A model generated the notes under the pieces. That model was not told the origin of the DNA, ran no database searches, and was given only the letters and a program-made list of their open reading frames with translations. Position numbers and translations under genes: made by a program. A stretch of 64,000 nucleotides of DNA from Diaminobutyricibacter sp049994905 (GTDB taxonomy: Bacteria > Actinomycetota > Actinomycetes > Actinomycetales > Microbacteriaceae): NCBI RefSeq assembly GCF_049994905.1, contig NZ_CP188258.1, positions 1,550,001 to 1,614,000 of the forward strand, given 5' to 3'. The stretch's first letter is position 1. Every line of letters begins with the position of its first letter. Below, piece after piece: positions 48,418 to 57,544 of this stretch.

Positions 48418-49800
48418 GTGGCCGAACTAGAAACCCGACAGCCAACTGGAAACCAGGAGAACGGAACCGAACGGCGGGACTCGCAGGAGACAACTGAACA
48501 GATCGAACAGACCGAGCGTACCTATGTCCTGGATACCTCGGTCTTGTTGTCTGACCCGAAGGCGATCTTCCGATTCGCCGAACACGCCGTCGTTGTTCCG
48601 GTCGTGGTGATCAGTGAGCTGGAGGGAAAACGCAACGATCCGGAGATCGGGTATTTCGCCCGGCAGGCGCTGCGCAACCTCGACGAACTCCGCATCAAGC
48701 ATGAGCGACTCGACTTCCCGATCCCGGTGGGTGACGGCGGCTCGCTCCGTGTCGAGCTGAACCACTCCAACATGTCTGTGCTGCCCAGCGGGCTGCAGCT
48801 TGGGGACAACGATTCGCGCATCCTCGCGGTCGCCCAGAATCTCGCGAATGACGGCCTGGCCGTGACGGTCGTGTCGAAAGACCTTCCCCTCCGTGTGAAA
48901 GCAGCCTCGATCGGACTCGCCGCTGAGGAGTACCGAGCGGAGCTCGCTGTCGACTCCGGCTGGACCGGCCTCGCCGAGATCACTCTCGGCTCGGACGCAA
49001 TGGCCGACCTGTACGACCAGGAGTCCGCACGCTCGCCGCTCGTCTCGGAGCTGCCCGTGAACACCGGGCTCATCATCCACTCCGACCGCGGTTCGGCGCT
49101 CGGCCGGGTGACCGGCGAACGCACGTTCAAACTGGTACGAGGTGATCGTGACGTCTTCGGTCTGCACGGCCGTTCGGCGGAGCAGCGGCTCGCCATCGAC
49201 ATGCTGCTCGACCCCGAGATCGGGATCCTGTCGCTGGGGGGTCGAGCCGGAACGGGGAAGTCCGCGCTCGCGCTCTGCGCCGGTCTCGAAGCGGTGCTCG
49301 AACGCAACCAGCACAAGAAGATCATGGTGTTCAGGCCGCTCTATGCGGTCGGCGGGCAGGAACTCGGCTACCTGCCCGGAGACCAGGGCGAGAAGATGAA
49401 CCCCTGGGGGCAAGCGGTGTTCGACACGCTGGGCGCCCTGGTCTCACAAAACGTGCTCGACGAAGTACTCGATCGCGGGATCCTCGAGGTGCTGCCGCTC
49501 ACGCACATCCGCGGGCGTTCGCTGCACGACGCGTTCGTGATCGTCGACGAGGCGCAGTCGCTGGAGCGGAACGTCCTCCTGACCGTGCTGAGCCGCGTCG
49601 GGCAGAATTCACGTGTCGTGCTCACGCACGATGTGGCCCAGCGCGACAACCTGCGGGTGGGACGCCACGATGGGGTGGCATCCGTCATCGAGACGCTGAA
49701 GGGGCACCCGCTCTTCGGCCACATCACGCTCACCCGATCGGAGCGGTCGGCGATCGCCGCGCTGGTCACCGAGATGCTGGAAGGCAACGAGCTGGCCTGA
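48418..49800 (+). CDS. PIN-PhoH ATPase (PhoH2-like)
   Basis: 460 aa. An N-terminal PIN domain (VLDTSVLLSDP with Asp39, later SGLQLGDNDSRILAVA and VVSKD) is joined to a PhoH ATPase with GGRAGTGKSALAL (~272-284), NPWGQAVFD and VIVDEAQ (~376). PhoH2 proteins are described as RNase/helicase enzymes; both metal-binding Asp and Walker motifs look intact. GTG 48418 is taken because GGGAG lies 5 nt upstream; GTG 48406 is in frame. Confidence 0.93.
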   Translation: MAELETRQPTGNQENGTERRDSQETTEQIEQTERTYVLDTSVLLSDPKAIFRFAEHAVVVPVVVISELEGKRNDPEIGYFARQALRNLDELRIKHERLDFPIPVGDGGSLRVELNHSNMSVLPSGLQLGDNDSRILAVAQNLANDGLAVTVVSKDLPLRVKAASIGLAAEEYRAELAVDSGWTGLAEITLGSDAMADLYDQESARSPLVSELPVNTGLIIHSDRGSALGRVTGERTFKLVRGDRDVFGLHGRSAEQRLAIDMLLDPEIGILSLGGRAGTGKSALALCAGLEAVLERNQHKKIMVFRPLYAVGGQELGYLPGDQGEKMNPWGQAVFDTLGALVSQNVLDEVLDRGILEVLPLTHIRGRSLHDAFVIVDEAQSLERNVLLTVLSRVGQNSRVVLTHDVAQRDNLRVGRHDGVASVIETLKGHPLFGHITLTRSERSAIAALVTEMLEGNELA

Positions 49801-49913
49801 CCCGGCCGGCTTCAGCGCTTCGTCGAACCGCCCTCGTTCCTTGGGGACCGGGGGCGGTTCGCTCGTTGTGATCGCCCTGTGGATGGATTCCGCGGCGACC
49901 TCCCGGTTGTGGG

Positions 49914-49919
49914 TAGTGT
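49914..49919 (+). promoter_or_regulatory. -10 box TAGTGT of the A24 peptidase gene (leaderless)
   Basis: TAGTGT ends exactly 6 nt before the ATG at 49926. Confidence 0.55.
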
Positions 49920-49925
49920 TTCGGG

Positions 49926-50474
49926 ATGCCGGGGGAGCGACACAGACGAGTGACGGAGGTCGCGGCGCGGCTCGCGCTCGCAGCCTGCCTGATCGTCGTC
50001 GGCTGGCGGGCCGCCGACGGCGGGCTGTTCCTCGCCGCGCCGCTCTTCTATCTCGCCGTCGTGACCGGCGAGCTGTGCCGTATCGATCTCGCCGAGTTCC
50101 GGCTGCCCAATGCACTGGTCGTGCCAGGATTGGTGATCGCGCTGACCGGAGTCGTGGGGGCGGCGGCCGACGGCCGTGACCCTGTGGTCGCAGTGGCCTG
50201 GGGCGCCGGCTATGCGATGGTGCTGCTCGGTCCTGCGCTGGCCGGCGATGCCGGGATGGGCGACGTGAAACTGGCTGTGTTGCTCGGCGTGTTGCTCGGC
50301 TCGATCGGCCCGTGGTGCGCCGTACTCGGGTCGGCGTCGGCGTTCGTGGCTGCGGGCGCCGTCGCGCTGGGCGCGCTCGTCTCGACCGGCGCGCGGCGTG
50401 ATGCCCAGCTCGCGTTCGGCCCGTTCATGCTCGGCGGATTCTGGGGTGCGGTCGCGCTCGCGCCCGCCCTCTGA
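49926..50474 (+). CDS. Prepilin peptidase-like A24 family protein
   Basis: 182-aa membrane aspartic protease of the type IV prepilin peptidase family. The two catalytic aspartates are visible: Asp54 in CRIDLAEFRLPN and Asp113 in GMGDVKLA, in about six helices. The N-terminal methylase domain is absent, as in the TadV/short form. No pilus genes are in this window, so its substrates must be encoded elsewhere. Confidence 0.9.
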   Translation: MPGERHRRVTEVAARLALAACLIVVGWRAADGGLFLAAPLFYLAVVTGELCRIDLAEFRLPNALVVPGLVIALTGVVGAAADGRDPVVAVAWGAGYAMVLLGPALAGDAGMGDVKLAVLLGVLLGSIGPWCAVLGSASAFVAAGAVALGALVSTGARRDAQLAFGPFMLGGFWGAVALAPAL

Positions 50475-50626
50475 CCGGCGATGGCCCGGCGTGTGCGGTG
50501 GCCACGCGCCTGCCGTGGCGGTCCCGGCCCTGGCCGGTGTCTGCCGCGGTGTGGTACGCCTGCTGCCGCTCGACGCGGCGCAGACGTGCCAAACCGCAGC
50601 AATCGTTGTGCTCGGCGGTGCGGAAC

Positions 50627-52033
50627 TCAGCCGGGGTGCGTCATGCTCAGCACGTCGAGCGCTGAGTCGAGCTTTTCGAGCGTGACCTCACCGCGTTCGA
50701 CGAACCCGAGGTCGATGACGGCCTCACGGATGGTCATGCCCTTTGCCACAGCGTGCTTGGCGACCTTGGCGGCAGACTCGTAGCCGATCACGCGGTTCAG
50801 CGGAGTGACGATCGACGGTGAGGATTCGGCGAACGCGCGTGCGCGCTCGACGTTGGCCTCGAGGCCGATGATCGTCTTGTCGGCGAGCACGCGGGCGCCC
50901 TGCGAAAGCAGGCGGATCGATTCGAGCAGCGCGGTCCCCATCACCGGGATGGCCACGTTGAGTTCGAAGCTGCCCGAGGCGCCGCTCCATGCGATCGAGG
51001 CATCGTTGCCGATGACGCGGGAGCACACCATGAGCACGGCTTCGGGGATGACCGGGTTGACCTTTCCGGGCATGATCGATGAGCCGGGCTGCAGGTCGGG
51101 GATGCTGAGCTCGCCCAGTCCCGTGTTCGGGCCCGACCCCATCCAGCGAAGGTCGTTGCAGATCTTGGTAAGGCTGACCGCGATGACACGGAGCGCGCCG
51201 GACGTCTCGACGAGAGCGTCGCGATTGGCCTGCGCTTCGAAGTGGTTGCGCGCTTCGGTGATCGGGAGTTCGGTCTCCTGGGTGAGCAGTTCGATGACGA
51301 GCTGGGGGAACCCGAGGGGAGTGTTGATGCCGGTTCCGACCGCCGTGCCGCCGAGGGGCACTTCGGCGACCCGGTGCAGCGCCGACTGGATGCGCTCGAT
51401 GCCGAGACGGATCTGGGCTGCATAGCCGCCGAACTCCTGGCCGAGCGTGACCGGCGTCGCATCCATGAGATGGGTGCGTCCCGATTTCACGACGGTCGCC
51501 CAGAGCGTCGCCTTCTCTTCGAGTGCGACCGCGAGGTGGTCGAGCGCCGGGATGAGGTCGTCGATGAGCGCTCCGGTCACCGCGACGTGTACCGAGGTGG
51601 GGAAGACGTCGTTCGATGACTGGGAGGCGTTGACGTGATCGTTCGGGTGGACGGGGCTGCCGAGCCGCCGGGTGGCGAGCGTCGCGAGCACCTCGTTCAT
51701 GTTCATGTTCGACGACGTGCCGCTGCCGGTCTGGTAGACGTCGATCGGGAATTCAGCGTCGTGCACGCCCGTGACCACCTCATCCGCGGACGCCGCGATG
51801 GCGTCGGCGATGGCCTGGTCGAGCACGCCGAGGCGGGCGTTGGCAAGAGCTGCCGATTTCTTGATACGTGCGAGGGCGGCGATCTGAGCGGGCTCGAGAA
51901 CCGACCCCGAGATCGGGAAGTTCTCGACTGCACGCTGCGTCTGTGCGCCGTACAGGGCGTCGGCCGGAACTCGGACCTCGCCCATCGTGTCGTGTTCGAT
52001 GCGGTACTCGGCATGAGCCGGGGTGTCCACCAC
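50627..52033 (-). CDS. fumC: Class II fumarate hydratase
   Basis: TCA-cycle enzyme interconverting fumarate and malate. 468 aa: TSSNMNMNEVLA, HPNDHVNASQSSNDVFPT, KSGRTHLMDATPV, and the fumarase/aspartase signature GSSIMPGKVNP with the catalytic Ser loop. The frame is open to 52087; I take the GTG at 52033 (a second GTG follows at 52030) because AAAGGAAAA is 6-10 nt upstream. Downstream of the carbonic anhydrase gene on the same strand. Confidence 0.97.
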   Translation of the reverse strand: MVDTPAHAEYRIEHDTMGEVRVPADALYGAQTQRAVENFPISGSVLEPAQIAALARIKKSAALANARLGVLDQAIADAIAASADEVVTGVHDAEFPIDVYQTGSGTSSNMNMNEVLATLATRRLGSPVHPNDHVNASQSSNDVFPTSVHVAVTGALIDDLIPALDHLAVALEEKATLWATVVKSGRTHLMDATPVTLGQEFGGYAAQIRLGIERIQSALHRVAEVPLGGTAVGTGINTPLGFPQLVIELLTQETELPITEARNHFEAQANRDALVETSGALRVIAVSLTKICNDLRWMGSGPNTGLGELSIPDLQPGSSIMPGKVNPVIPEAVLMVCSRVIGNDASIAWSGASGSFELNVAIPVMGTALLESIRLLSQGARVLADKTIIGLEANVERARAFAESSPSIVTPLNRVIGYESAAKVAKHAVAKGMTIREAVIDLGFVERGEVTLEKLDSALDVLSMTHPG

Positions 52034-52107
52034 GGTGTGTTTTCCTTTCTGGGGCGTTGAGCGCAGAGCGGGTTGCCTGCGCGTCACGCGATTGAGCCGG
52101 CCGGTTC

Positions 52108-52746
52108 TCAGACCATTCCGACGACGATGTCGGGAACGGCCCGACCTTCCTCGAGTCGGTAGTTGGCACCAACGATAGCCAACCTTCCCTCCCCGACGGC
52201 AGAGCTGATCAACTCGGAACTCTGCAGCAGTTCGGCGACCGTGTCGCGCAGGTGCTCTCGGCCCACCTCACTCGCGTCGACGTCTGCGATCTCGATCGGA
52301 TGCTCGGGCGATGCGTGCGTCACCCGCCGGACAGCCGGAACGATCGGTGCGATCAGGTTGGCGATGTGCGGCGGGAGTGGCTCCGCCTCCGGGGCCTGCG
52401 ACTCGATGGCGGCCCGCACGGCGCCGCATTCGTCGTGCCCGAGCACCAGGATGAGTGGGACGTGCAGCACCTCGACGGCGTATTCGAGCGAACCGAGCAC
52501 CGACTCCGACATGACCTGGCCGGCGTTGCGCACGACGAAAGCGTCGCCGAGTCCGAGATCGAAGATGATCTCGGCCGCAAGCCGCGAGTCGCTGCAGCCG
52601 AAAATCGCCGCAAGTGGGGACTGGGATGCAGCGAGCGTCTCGCGGCGCTCAGCGTCCTGCCGCGGATGCTCGGGTGCGCCGGTGACGAAACGTTGGTTGC
52701 CGCGCAGCATCGCATCCCACACCCGCGAGGGTCTCGGCGGCGTCAC
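52108..52746 (-). CDS. Beta-class carbonic anhydrase
   Basis: Interconverts CO2 and bicarbonate. 212 aa with zinc ligands Cys51 (in CSDSR, with Asp53), His104 and Cys107 (HDECGAV), and the VVRNAGQ strand. The frame runs on to 52920, but GTG 52746 overlaps the DUF4245 stop (GTGA) and is the natural start. Lies in the order xseB, DUF4245, carbonic anhydrase, fumC. Confidence 0.95.
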   Translation of the reverse strand: MTPPRPSRVWDAMLRGNQRFVTGAPEHPRQDAERRETLAASQSPLAAIFGCSDSRLAAEIIFDLGLGDAFVVRNAGQVMSESVLGSLEYAVEVLHVPLILVLGHDECGAVRAAIESQAPEAEPLPPHIANLIAPIVPAVRRVTHASPEHPIEIADVDASEVGREHLRDTVAELLQSSELISSAVGEGRLAIVGANYRLEEGRAVPDIVVGMV

Positions 52747-53399
52747 TTCGCTGCTCCCAGCGTGCCGAGCTGGCCGCACAGCGAGTTGGTCACGGTGTCG
52801 AACTCCGCGTCCTGGGCCGTGCCGAAGACGACGAGGGTGCTGGAGCCCGCCTTGGTTGCCAGGGCGTAGTCGACGTTTCCGTTGTCCTGGCCCGAATTGC
52901 GATTGTCGTAGACATCCCACTGGAGGCCGCAGATCGTCTTCGTCGATGAGACGAGCGAACGGTTCACCTGCGTCGCGAGCCAGCTGTCGTTCGCCTTGAA
53001 GCCCTGCATGATGCCGATGTACTCCTTAGATGGCGTGATGAGGCCGATGTACCAGGCATCGACTCCGTCAGGGGTCTTGGTGCGCAGTTCTGCCGCGTTC
53101 GAGCTCCAGCCGCCCGGCACGTCCGGGGTCAGCAGAGGATCGGGCTCGGCCCCCTTTGCCTGCGCTGCGATGCTTTTGTAGTCGACGGACGCGCCGCTCG
53201 GTGTCTGGCCGCGGGGCACGAAGAGCACGATGAGCGCCACGACCGCCACGGTCGCGATCAGCGACAGCACCAGGTTGTTGACCGTCTGCCGGTTGCGGTG
53301 GTTGCGCGAATTCTCCGCTTTACGCTCGGCGGTTTCTTCGGGTGTTTCCGGACGCCCGAGTTCTGCTACGACAGCGGGGGGTCGTTTCGACGGACTCAT
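52743..53399 (-). CDS. DUF4245 family membrane protein
   Basis: 218 aa: cytosolic head, RNRQTVNNLVLSL leading to one membrane helix (~45-63), then an extracytoplasmic alpha/beta domain (VPGGWSSNAAEL, VSSTKTICGLQWDVYDN, SLCGQLG) of unknown function. Overlaps xseB upstream (ATGA) and the carbonic anhydrase downstream (GTGA), so all three are translationally coupled. Confidence 0.92.
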   Translation of the reverse strand: MSPSKRPPAVVAELGRPETPEETAERKAENSRNHRNRQTVNNLVLSLIATVAVVALIVLFVPRGQTPSGASVDYKSIAAQAKGAEPDPLLTPDVPGGWSSNAAELRTKTPDGVDAWYIGLITPSKEYIGIMQGFKANDSWLATQVNRSLVSSTKTICGLQWDVYDNRNSGQDNGNVDYALATKAGSSTLVVFGTAQDAEFDTVTNSLCGQLGTLGAAK

Positions 53400-53638
53400 T
53401 CGTCGTCAGCGACTCCCGTCGTGGCCGGGACGGCACCCGCGCGGGCGGCATCGAGCCGGGCCTTCGCGCCGATGAGCCACTCCTCGCAGCGCCGGGCAAG
53501 CGCTTCGCCACGCTCCCACAGCGCGATCGAGTCTTCGAGTGAGGTCGAACCCTGTTCGAGTTCGGAGACGACGCGGACCAGTTCGTCGCGTGCCTCTTCG
53601 TAACTGAGTGCCTCGACTCCGGTGGGGGATTGCGCCAT
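53396..53638 (-). CDS. xseB: Exodeoxyribonuclease VII small subunit
   Basis: 80 aa, the normal size, with the XseB pattern SYEEARDELVRVVSELEQGSTSLEDSIALWERGEALARRCEEWL in parts. Several copies bind XseA to form the ssDNA exonuclease. In related genomes xseA lies directly upstream; here a 2.4-kb gene on the other strand separates them, and xseB has its own TAGACT -10 box (minus strand, 53645-53650) 6 nt before the ATG. Confidence 0.95.
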   Translation of the reverse strand: MAQSPTGVEALSYEEARDELVRVVSELEQGSTSLEDSIALWERGEALARRCEEWLIGAKARLDAARAGAVPATTGVADDE

Positions 53639-53644
53639 GCCACC

Positions 53645-53650
53645 AGTCTA
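53645..53650 (-). promoter_or_regulatory. -10 box TAGACT of xseB (leaderless)
   Basis: TAGACT ends 6 nt before the xseB ATG. It gives xseB a promoter independent of xseA. Confidence 0.6.
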
Positions 53651-53784
53651 TGTCGAGCCCTCACCGGTCTGCTGCGAGTTCCCACAGGCTAGACAAGGCG
53701 GCCTGCGTCCACCGAACTGGGCACTCGCGCAGCCCTTTGTCTTTGCCTAAGCTTCTCCGGGGCAGCTGACATGGAAGGACTTGA

Positions 53785-56151
53785 ATGCGATATTTCTCGC
53801 CGGCGATGGTGATCATTGTGGCAACATCAGTCGCGATCGCATCAATCGGGATTCCGGCGAGCGGCGCATCCGGACAGGCCCTGACTGCGGGGGCGGGCGC
53901 GCACCAGCATCCGGCACCCGCGGCGGTTCCCGCCAGGATGGTTCCGCATCCGACCGCCTTGTACGAGCGCGCCGCAGCCGCGCTCCCTGCAAGCCTTCGG
54001 GTCTCGATCGATCGGGATCTCCACATCAGCCCCGCCGCCTATCTCGCCTCCGCGTCCGCAGCAGAGAACGCGTCCGATGTTCTCGCGCGCCTCCGGGCGG
54101 CCGGGATAGCGACGGATGCGGCACGACTCGACGGTACGACGCTTCGGGTGCCGGTCGCAACCGAGAGCGCCGCGAGCGCCGTCGCAGCGGCCGGTGCGAC
54201 GCCGGAACTCGGGCCCACACCGGCCTCGCCGAGCTACGCGAACCTCACCGGCAACCCGCTCGCGGACCTGCTGGGTGGCCAGGGCTGGGGATACACGACA
54301 GGCCTGGACGGCTCAGGATGGCGATGCTCGGTGGGCTTCAACGGCCACGACAAGACCACAGGAGCGGCACGCTTTCTCACGGCCGGCCATTGTTACGGGC
54401 TCGAGGGGCCCGCGCTCGGCGACGCGTTCTTCCTCAGCCAGACGGCGGCCGGCGCGGGTAGCTGGGGAGGCGACCTGGGCCCGCTCAGTGCTGCTGACTT
54501 CAGGTACGGCAGCAACTTCGATGAGGGACTCGTATCGCTCTCACCCGACACGAACCCGCTGCCTGCGGTCACGACCTGGAACGGCGGATCGGGTGCGCCG
54601 TCGACGGGGATCAACGTCACGGGGTACACCGCCGGTGTCGTCGGCGCGCCGATCTGCAAATCGGGCAGCAGGAGCGGGTGGACGTGCGGACACGTCCTCG
54701 CCGTCGACGACGTGGAGACGCTGACGGACGAGAACGGGCTGAACGGCCAGGCCGTGAACGAGATGGTGACGGATGCGTGCGCCATTCCCGGCGACAGTGG
54801 CGGAGCCGTGGTGATCGGCTCATCGGCAGCCGGCGTCGTGTCCGGCGGAACAGGGGGTTCGTGCACCGGTACTGCGAGCGCGGGACAGTACTCGTTCTTC
54901 TTCCAGATGGTTTCGCCGCACGGCCGCGAGAGTGTCATGAACTCGCTCGGCTCGACCTGGGAACCGTCGATCTCGATCGCCAAGCCGAAGGTGACGTCGA
55001 TCGGGACGACGTTCGTGGGCGGCGCACTGAGCGGAACGCTGGGGAACGGCACGATCCACCACGTGATCTCGGTCACGTTCGACGGATCCTCCTCGCCTGT
55101 CACCGCCTCCGTGTCGTCGAACGGCTCCTGGAGCGTGCCGTTGACGGGGCTTGCGCTCGGCACGCACAGCTACAGTGTCGCCGCGTCGCTCGGTACGTGG
55201 TCGACCTCGTCTGCCGCCACCGGATCCTTGACGCTCTCCGTCAAACCGACGGTCTCGCGTCTGGCCGGCCCCGACCGGTACTCCGTCGCCGTCGCTGTCT
55301 CGCAGTACGGGTTCCCAGGAACCGCGGGAACGGTCTATATCGCGGCAGGGACGGCGTTCCCCGACGCGCTCGGTGCCGCCCCCGCCGCAGCGCACGCCGA
55401 CGCGCCCCTGCTCCTGGTGCCCGGAACGAGCATCCCGAGCGTCGTCACGGCAGAGCTGACCCGCCTGAAACCTGCGACGATCGTGGTCGTCGGCGGAACA
55501 GGATCGGTCAGCGCGGCTGTGCTCACCCAGCTCCGTGCCTTCGCGAAGACAGTCGTGCGCATCGGCGGGACCGACCGTTTCGACACTTCCCGTGAACTCG
55601 CCGCCTACGCGTTTGCGGACGGCTCGCCGACGGCGTTCATCGCCAGTGGCCTGAACTTCCCCGATGCTGTGTCGGCAGGAGCCGCTGCCGGGTCGGTGTC
55701 GGCGCCGATCATCCTGGTCAACGGGACCAAACCCACCATCGACGCAGGCACCGCGAGCACGATCGACGGGCTGGGCGCGACGACCTTCGCGATCGCGGGC
55801 GGCACCGGCGCGATCTCCGCCGGCATCGCCGCACAGCTCGGTGCCCGGCCCGGCGCGACCGTCAATCGCTACGGAGGAGCAGACCGGTTCCAGACCTCGG
55901 AAGTGCTCAACCACGCATTCTTCACGGCGGCCGCGACGACCTATCTCGCGTCCGGGCTGGCCTTCCCGGATGCGCTCGGTGGCGCCGCACGCGCCGGGGC
56001 CACTCCTGCGGCCCTGTACGCCATCCCGCAGAACTGTGTTCCGTCGTCTGTCCTGGCGGACATCCAGTCGTCCGGGTCGACGAAGGTCATCGTGCTCGGC
56101 GGCACCGGCGCACTCGGCACCGGAGTCGACGCGCTGACGTCCTGCCCCTGA
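53785..56151 (+). CDS. Secreted S1-type serine protease with cell-wall-binding repeats
   Basis: 788 aa. Signal peptide (1-~28), a pro-region, then a chymotrypsin/streptogrisin-like domain with His202 (LTAGHCY), Asp246 (NFDEGLVSL) and Ser338 (PGDSGGA); a beta linker domain (~395-490); and three CW_binding_2 repeats (~490-785: RLAGPDRYSVAVAV, RIGGTDRFDTSREL, RYGGADRFQTSEVL, each with FPDAL or FPDAV). It likely acts at the cell surface. Shine-Dalgarno GGAAGGA precedes the ATG. Encoded opposite to and between xseB and xseA, it looks like an insertion into a conserved locus. Confidence 0.9.
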   Translation: MRYFSPAMVIIVATSVAIASIGIPASGASGQALTAGAGAHQHPAPAAVPARMVPHPTALYERAAAALPASLRVSIDRDLHISPAAYLASASAAENASDVLARLRAAGIATDAARLDGTTLRVPVATESAASAVAAAGATPELGPTPASPSYANLTGNPLADLLGGQGWGYTTGLDGSGWRCSVGFNGHDKTTGAARFLTAGHCYGLEGPALGDAFFLSQTAAGAGSWGGDLGPLSAADFRYGSNFDEGLVSLSPDTNPLPAVTTWNGGSGAPSTGINVTGYTAGVVGAPICKSGSRSGWTCGHVLAVDDVETLTDENGLNGQAVNEMVTDACAIPGDSGGAVVIGSSAAGVVSGGTGGSCTGTASAGQYSFFFQMVSPHGRESVMNSLGSTWEPSISIAKPKVTSIGTTFVGGALSGTLGNGTIHHVISVTFDGSSSPVTASVSSNGSWSVPLTGLALGTHSYSVAASLGTWSTSSAATGSLTLSVKPTVSRLAGPDRYSVAVAVSQYGFPGTAGTVYIAAGTAFPDALGAAPAAAHADAPLLLVPGTSIPSVVTAELTRLKPATIVVVGGTGSVSAAVLTQLRAFAKTVVRIGGTDRFDTSRELAAYAFADGSPTAFIASGLNFPDAVSAGAAAGSVSAPIILVNGTKPTIDAGTASTIDGLGATTFAIAGGTGAISAGIAAQLGARPGATVNRYGGADRFQTSEVLNHAFFTAAATTYLASGLAFPDALGGAARAGATPAALYAIPQNCVPSSVLADIQSSGSTKVIVLGGTGALGTGVDALTSCP

Positions 56152-56199
56152 CGCCCGCCCCTGACGCCCGCCCCTGACGCCCGGCTCTGACGCCCTCCC
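56148..56199. repeat. Four 13-bp tandem repeats (CTGACGCCCGCCC) at the protease gene end
   Basis: Units start at 56148, 56161, 56174 and 56187; the first two are identical, the last two differ by 1-3 bases. The first contains the stop codon, so each later copy carries an extra TGA. A small CCCTC/GAGGG hairpin follows (56193-56205). Confidence 0.9.
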
Positions 56200-56230
56200 C
56201 GAGGGTCGATGAGGATGAGCCGGCGCGGTG

Positions 56231-57511
56231 CTACTCGCTGCGACCCCTCGAGACGGCCCCGATGCGCCCCTCGGCCAGCGTGATCGAGAGCGCTGCCCCC
56301 GAAGGCGCCTCATCTGGCGTGCGCGCGACGTGGCCGGTCTCGAGCTGCACGATGGCGTAGCCGCGGTCGAGTGTTCCCTGCGGTGACAGCGCGCGCAGCT
56401 GTGAGCGCAGTTCGCCCGTGCGCGTGGTCTCGCGGTCGACCAGGCGCAAGGCCAGTTCGGCGCCACGCGCGACGAAGCGGGTGAGCTCCTCGGCGCGGGT
56501 GTCGACGATCCATGATGGCGAGGCCATCGACGGGCGTGATCGCAGGTGGCCGATGCGATCGATCTCGGCACTCAGGAGGTGGGTGAGCCGCATGCTGAGC
56601 CGTGCACGAGCCTGGTGCACGCGCACCATCTCTTCGGCGACGTCGGGCACGACGCGCTTCGCGGCGTCGGTGGGGGTGGATGCCCGCAGGTCGGCGACAT
56701 CGTCGAGCAGCGGCCGGTCGGCTTCGTGGCCGATCGCGCTCACCAGGGGTGTCGCGCATTCGGCGGCCGCGCGCACCACCCGCTCGTCGCTGAAGCCGAG
56801 CAGGTTCTGGAAGTCTCCTCCGCCGCGCGCGACGATGATGACGTCGACGTCAGGATCGGCGTCGAGCGCTTTGATCGCGGCGGTCACGTCGGGGACCACG
56901 CGTTCCCCCTGCACGGCTGTGTGAATCGTGCGGAAGCGCACCGCCGGCCAGCGCAGCTGCGCGTTGCGCAGTACGTCTTTCTCGGCGTCGGAGTCGCGCC
57001 CGGTGATCAGGCCGATGCAGTGCGGAAGAAACGGCAGCTTCTTCTTGCGGCCGACGTCGAAGAGACCCTCGCTCGCCAACTGTCGCCGGAGCCGCTCCAG
57101 TCGCTCCAGCAGGTCGCCCAGGCCTACGTGCTTCATGTCGAAGACCTGCATGGTCAGGGTGCCGCCCTTGACCCAGAAGTTCGGTTTGATCAGTGCGACG
57201 ACTCGATCGCCCTGCTTCAGGTCTGCCGGTATGCGCGCGCGCACCGACGACCAGATGGTGAAGCTCACCGTCGCGTCTTCGGTGAGGTCTTTGAGTTTGC
57301 CGTAGACGTTGCCCCCCGAGATGCCCCACTGGGTGATCTCGCCCTCCACCCAGGCTGTTCCGAGACGGTCGATGTAGCCGCGGATCTTGGCGGAGAGGGT
57401 GGCTACCGGCCACGGCTCGTCGGCTGTCGGAAGCCCTGAGGAGGCAGTAGCGCCGGGCGCAGCGGCGTTCTGGGCTGCAGGAGGGGCGTCGGTCACGTCC
57501 ATCCCTCCCAT
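56231..57511 (-). CDS. xseA: Exodeoxyribonuclease VII large subunit
   Basis: 426 aa. N-terminal OB domain (GTAWVEGEITQWGISGGNVYGKLKD in parts), catalytic domain with GLITGRDSDAEKDVLRN, VARGGGDFQNLLGFSDE and SAIGHEADRPLLDDVADLRASTPTDAA in parts, then a coiled coil and the terminal LDRGYAIVQ. I start at ATG 57511 because GGAG lies 5 nt upstream; ATG 57502 is in frame. Divergent from ispH with 33 bp between starts. Separated from xseB by the secreted protease gene. Confidence 0.95.
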   Translation of the reverse strand: MGGMDVTDAPPAAQNAAAPGATASSGLPTADEPWPVATLSAKIRGYIDRLGTAWVEGEITQWGISGGNVYGKLKDLTEDATVSFTIWSSVRARIPADLKQGDRVVALIKPNFWVKGGTLTMQVFDMKHVGLGDLLERLERLRRQLASEGLFDVGRKKKLPFLPHCIGLITGRDSDAEKDVLRNAQLRWPAVRFRTIHTAVQGERVVPDVTAAIKALDADPDVDVIIVARGGGDFQNLLGFSDERVVRAAAECATPLVSAIGHEADRPLLDDVADLRASTPTDAAKRVVPDVAEEMVRVHQARARLSMRLTHLLSAEIDRIGHLRSRPSMASPSWIVDTRAEELTRFVARGAELALRLVDRETTRTGELRSQLRALSPQGTLDRGYAIVQLETGHVARTPDEAPSGAALSITLAEGRIGAVSRGRSE

Positions 57512-57532
57512 CCGGTCTCCAGCGCACTCACC

Positions 57533-57538
57533 TAGACT
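57533..57538 (+). promoter_or_regulatory. -10 box TAGACT of ispH (leaderless)
   Basis: TAGACT ends exactly 6 nt before the GTG at 57545. Confidence 0.6.
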
Positions 57539-57544
57539 CGAGGG

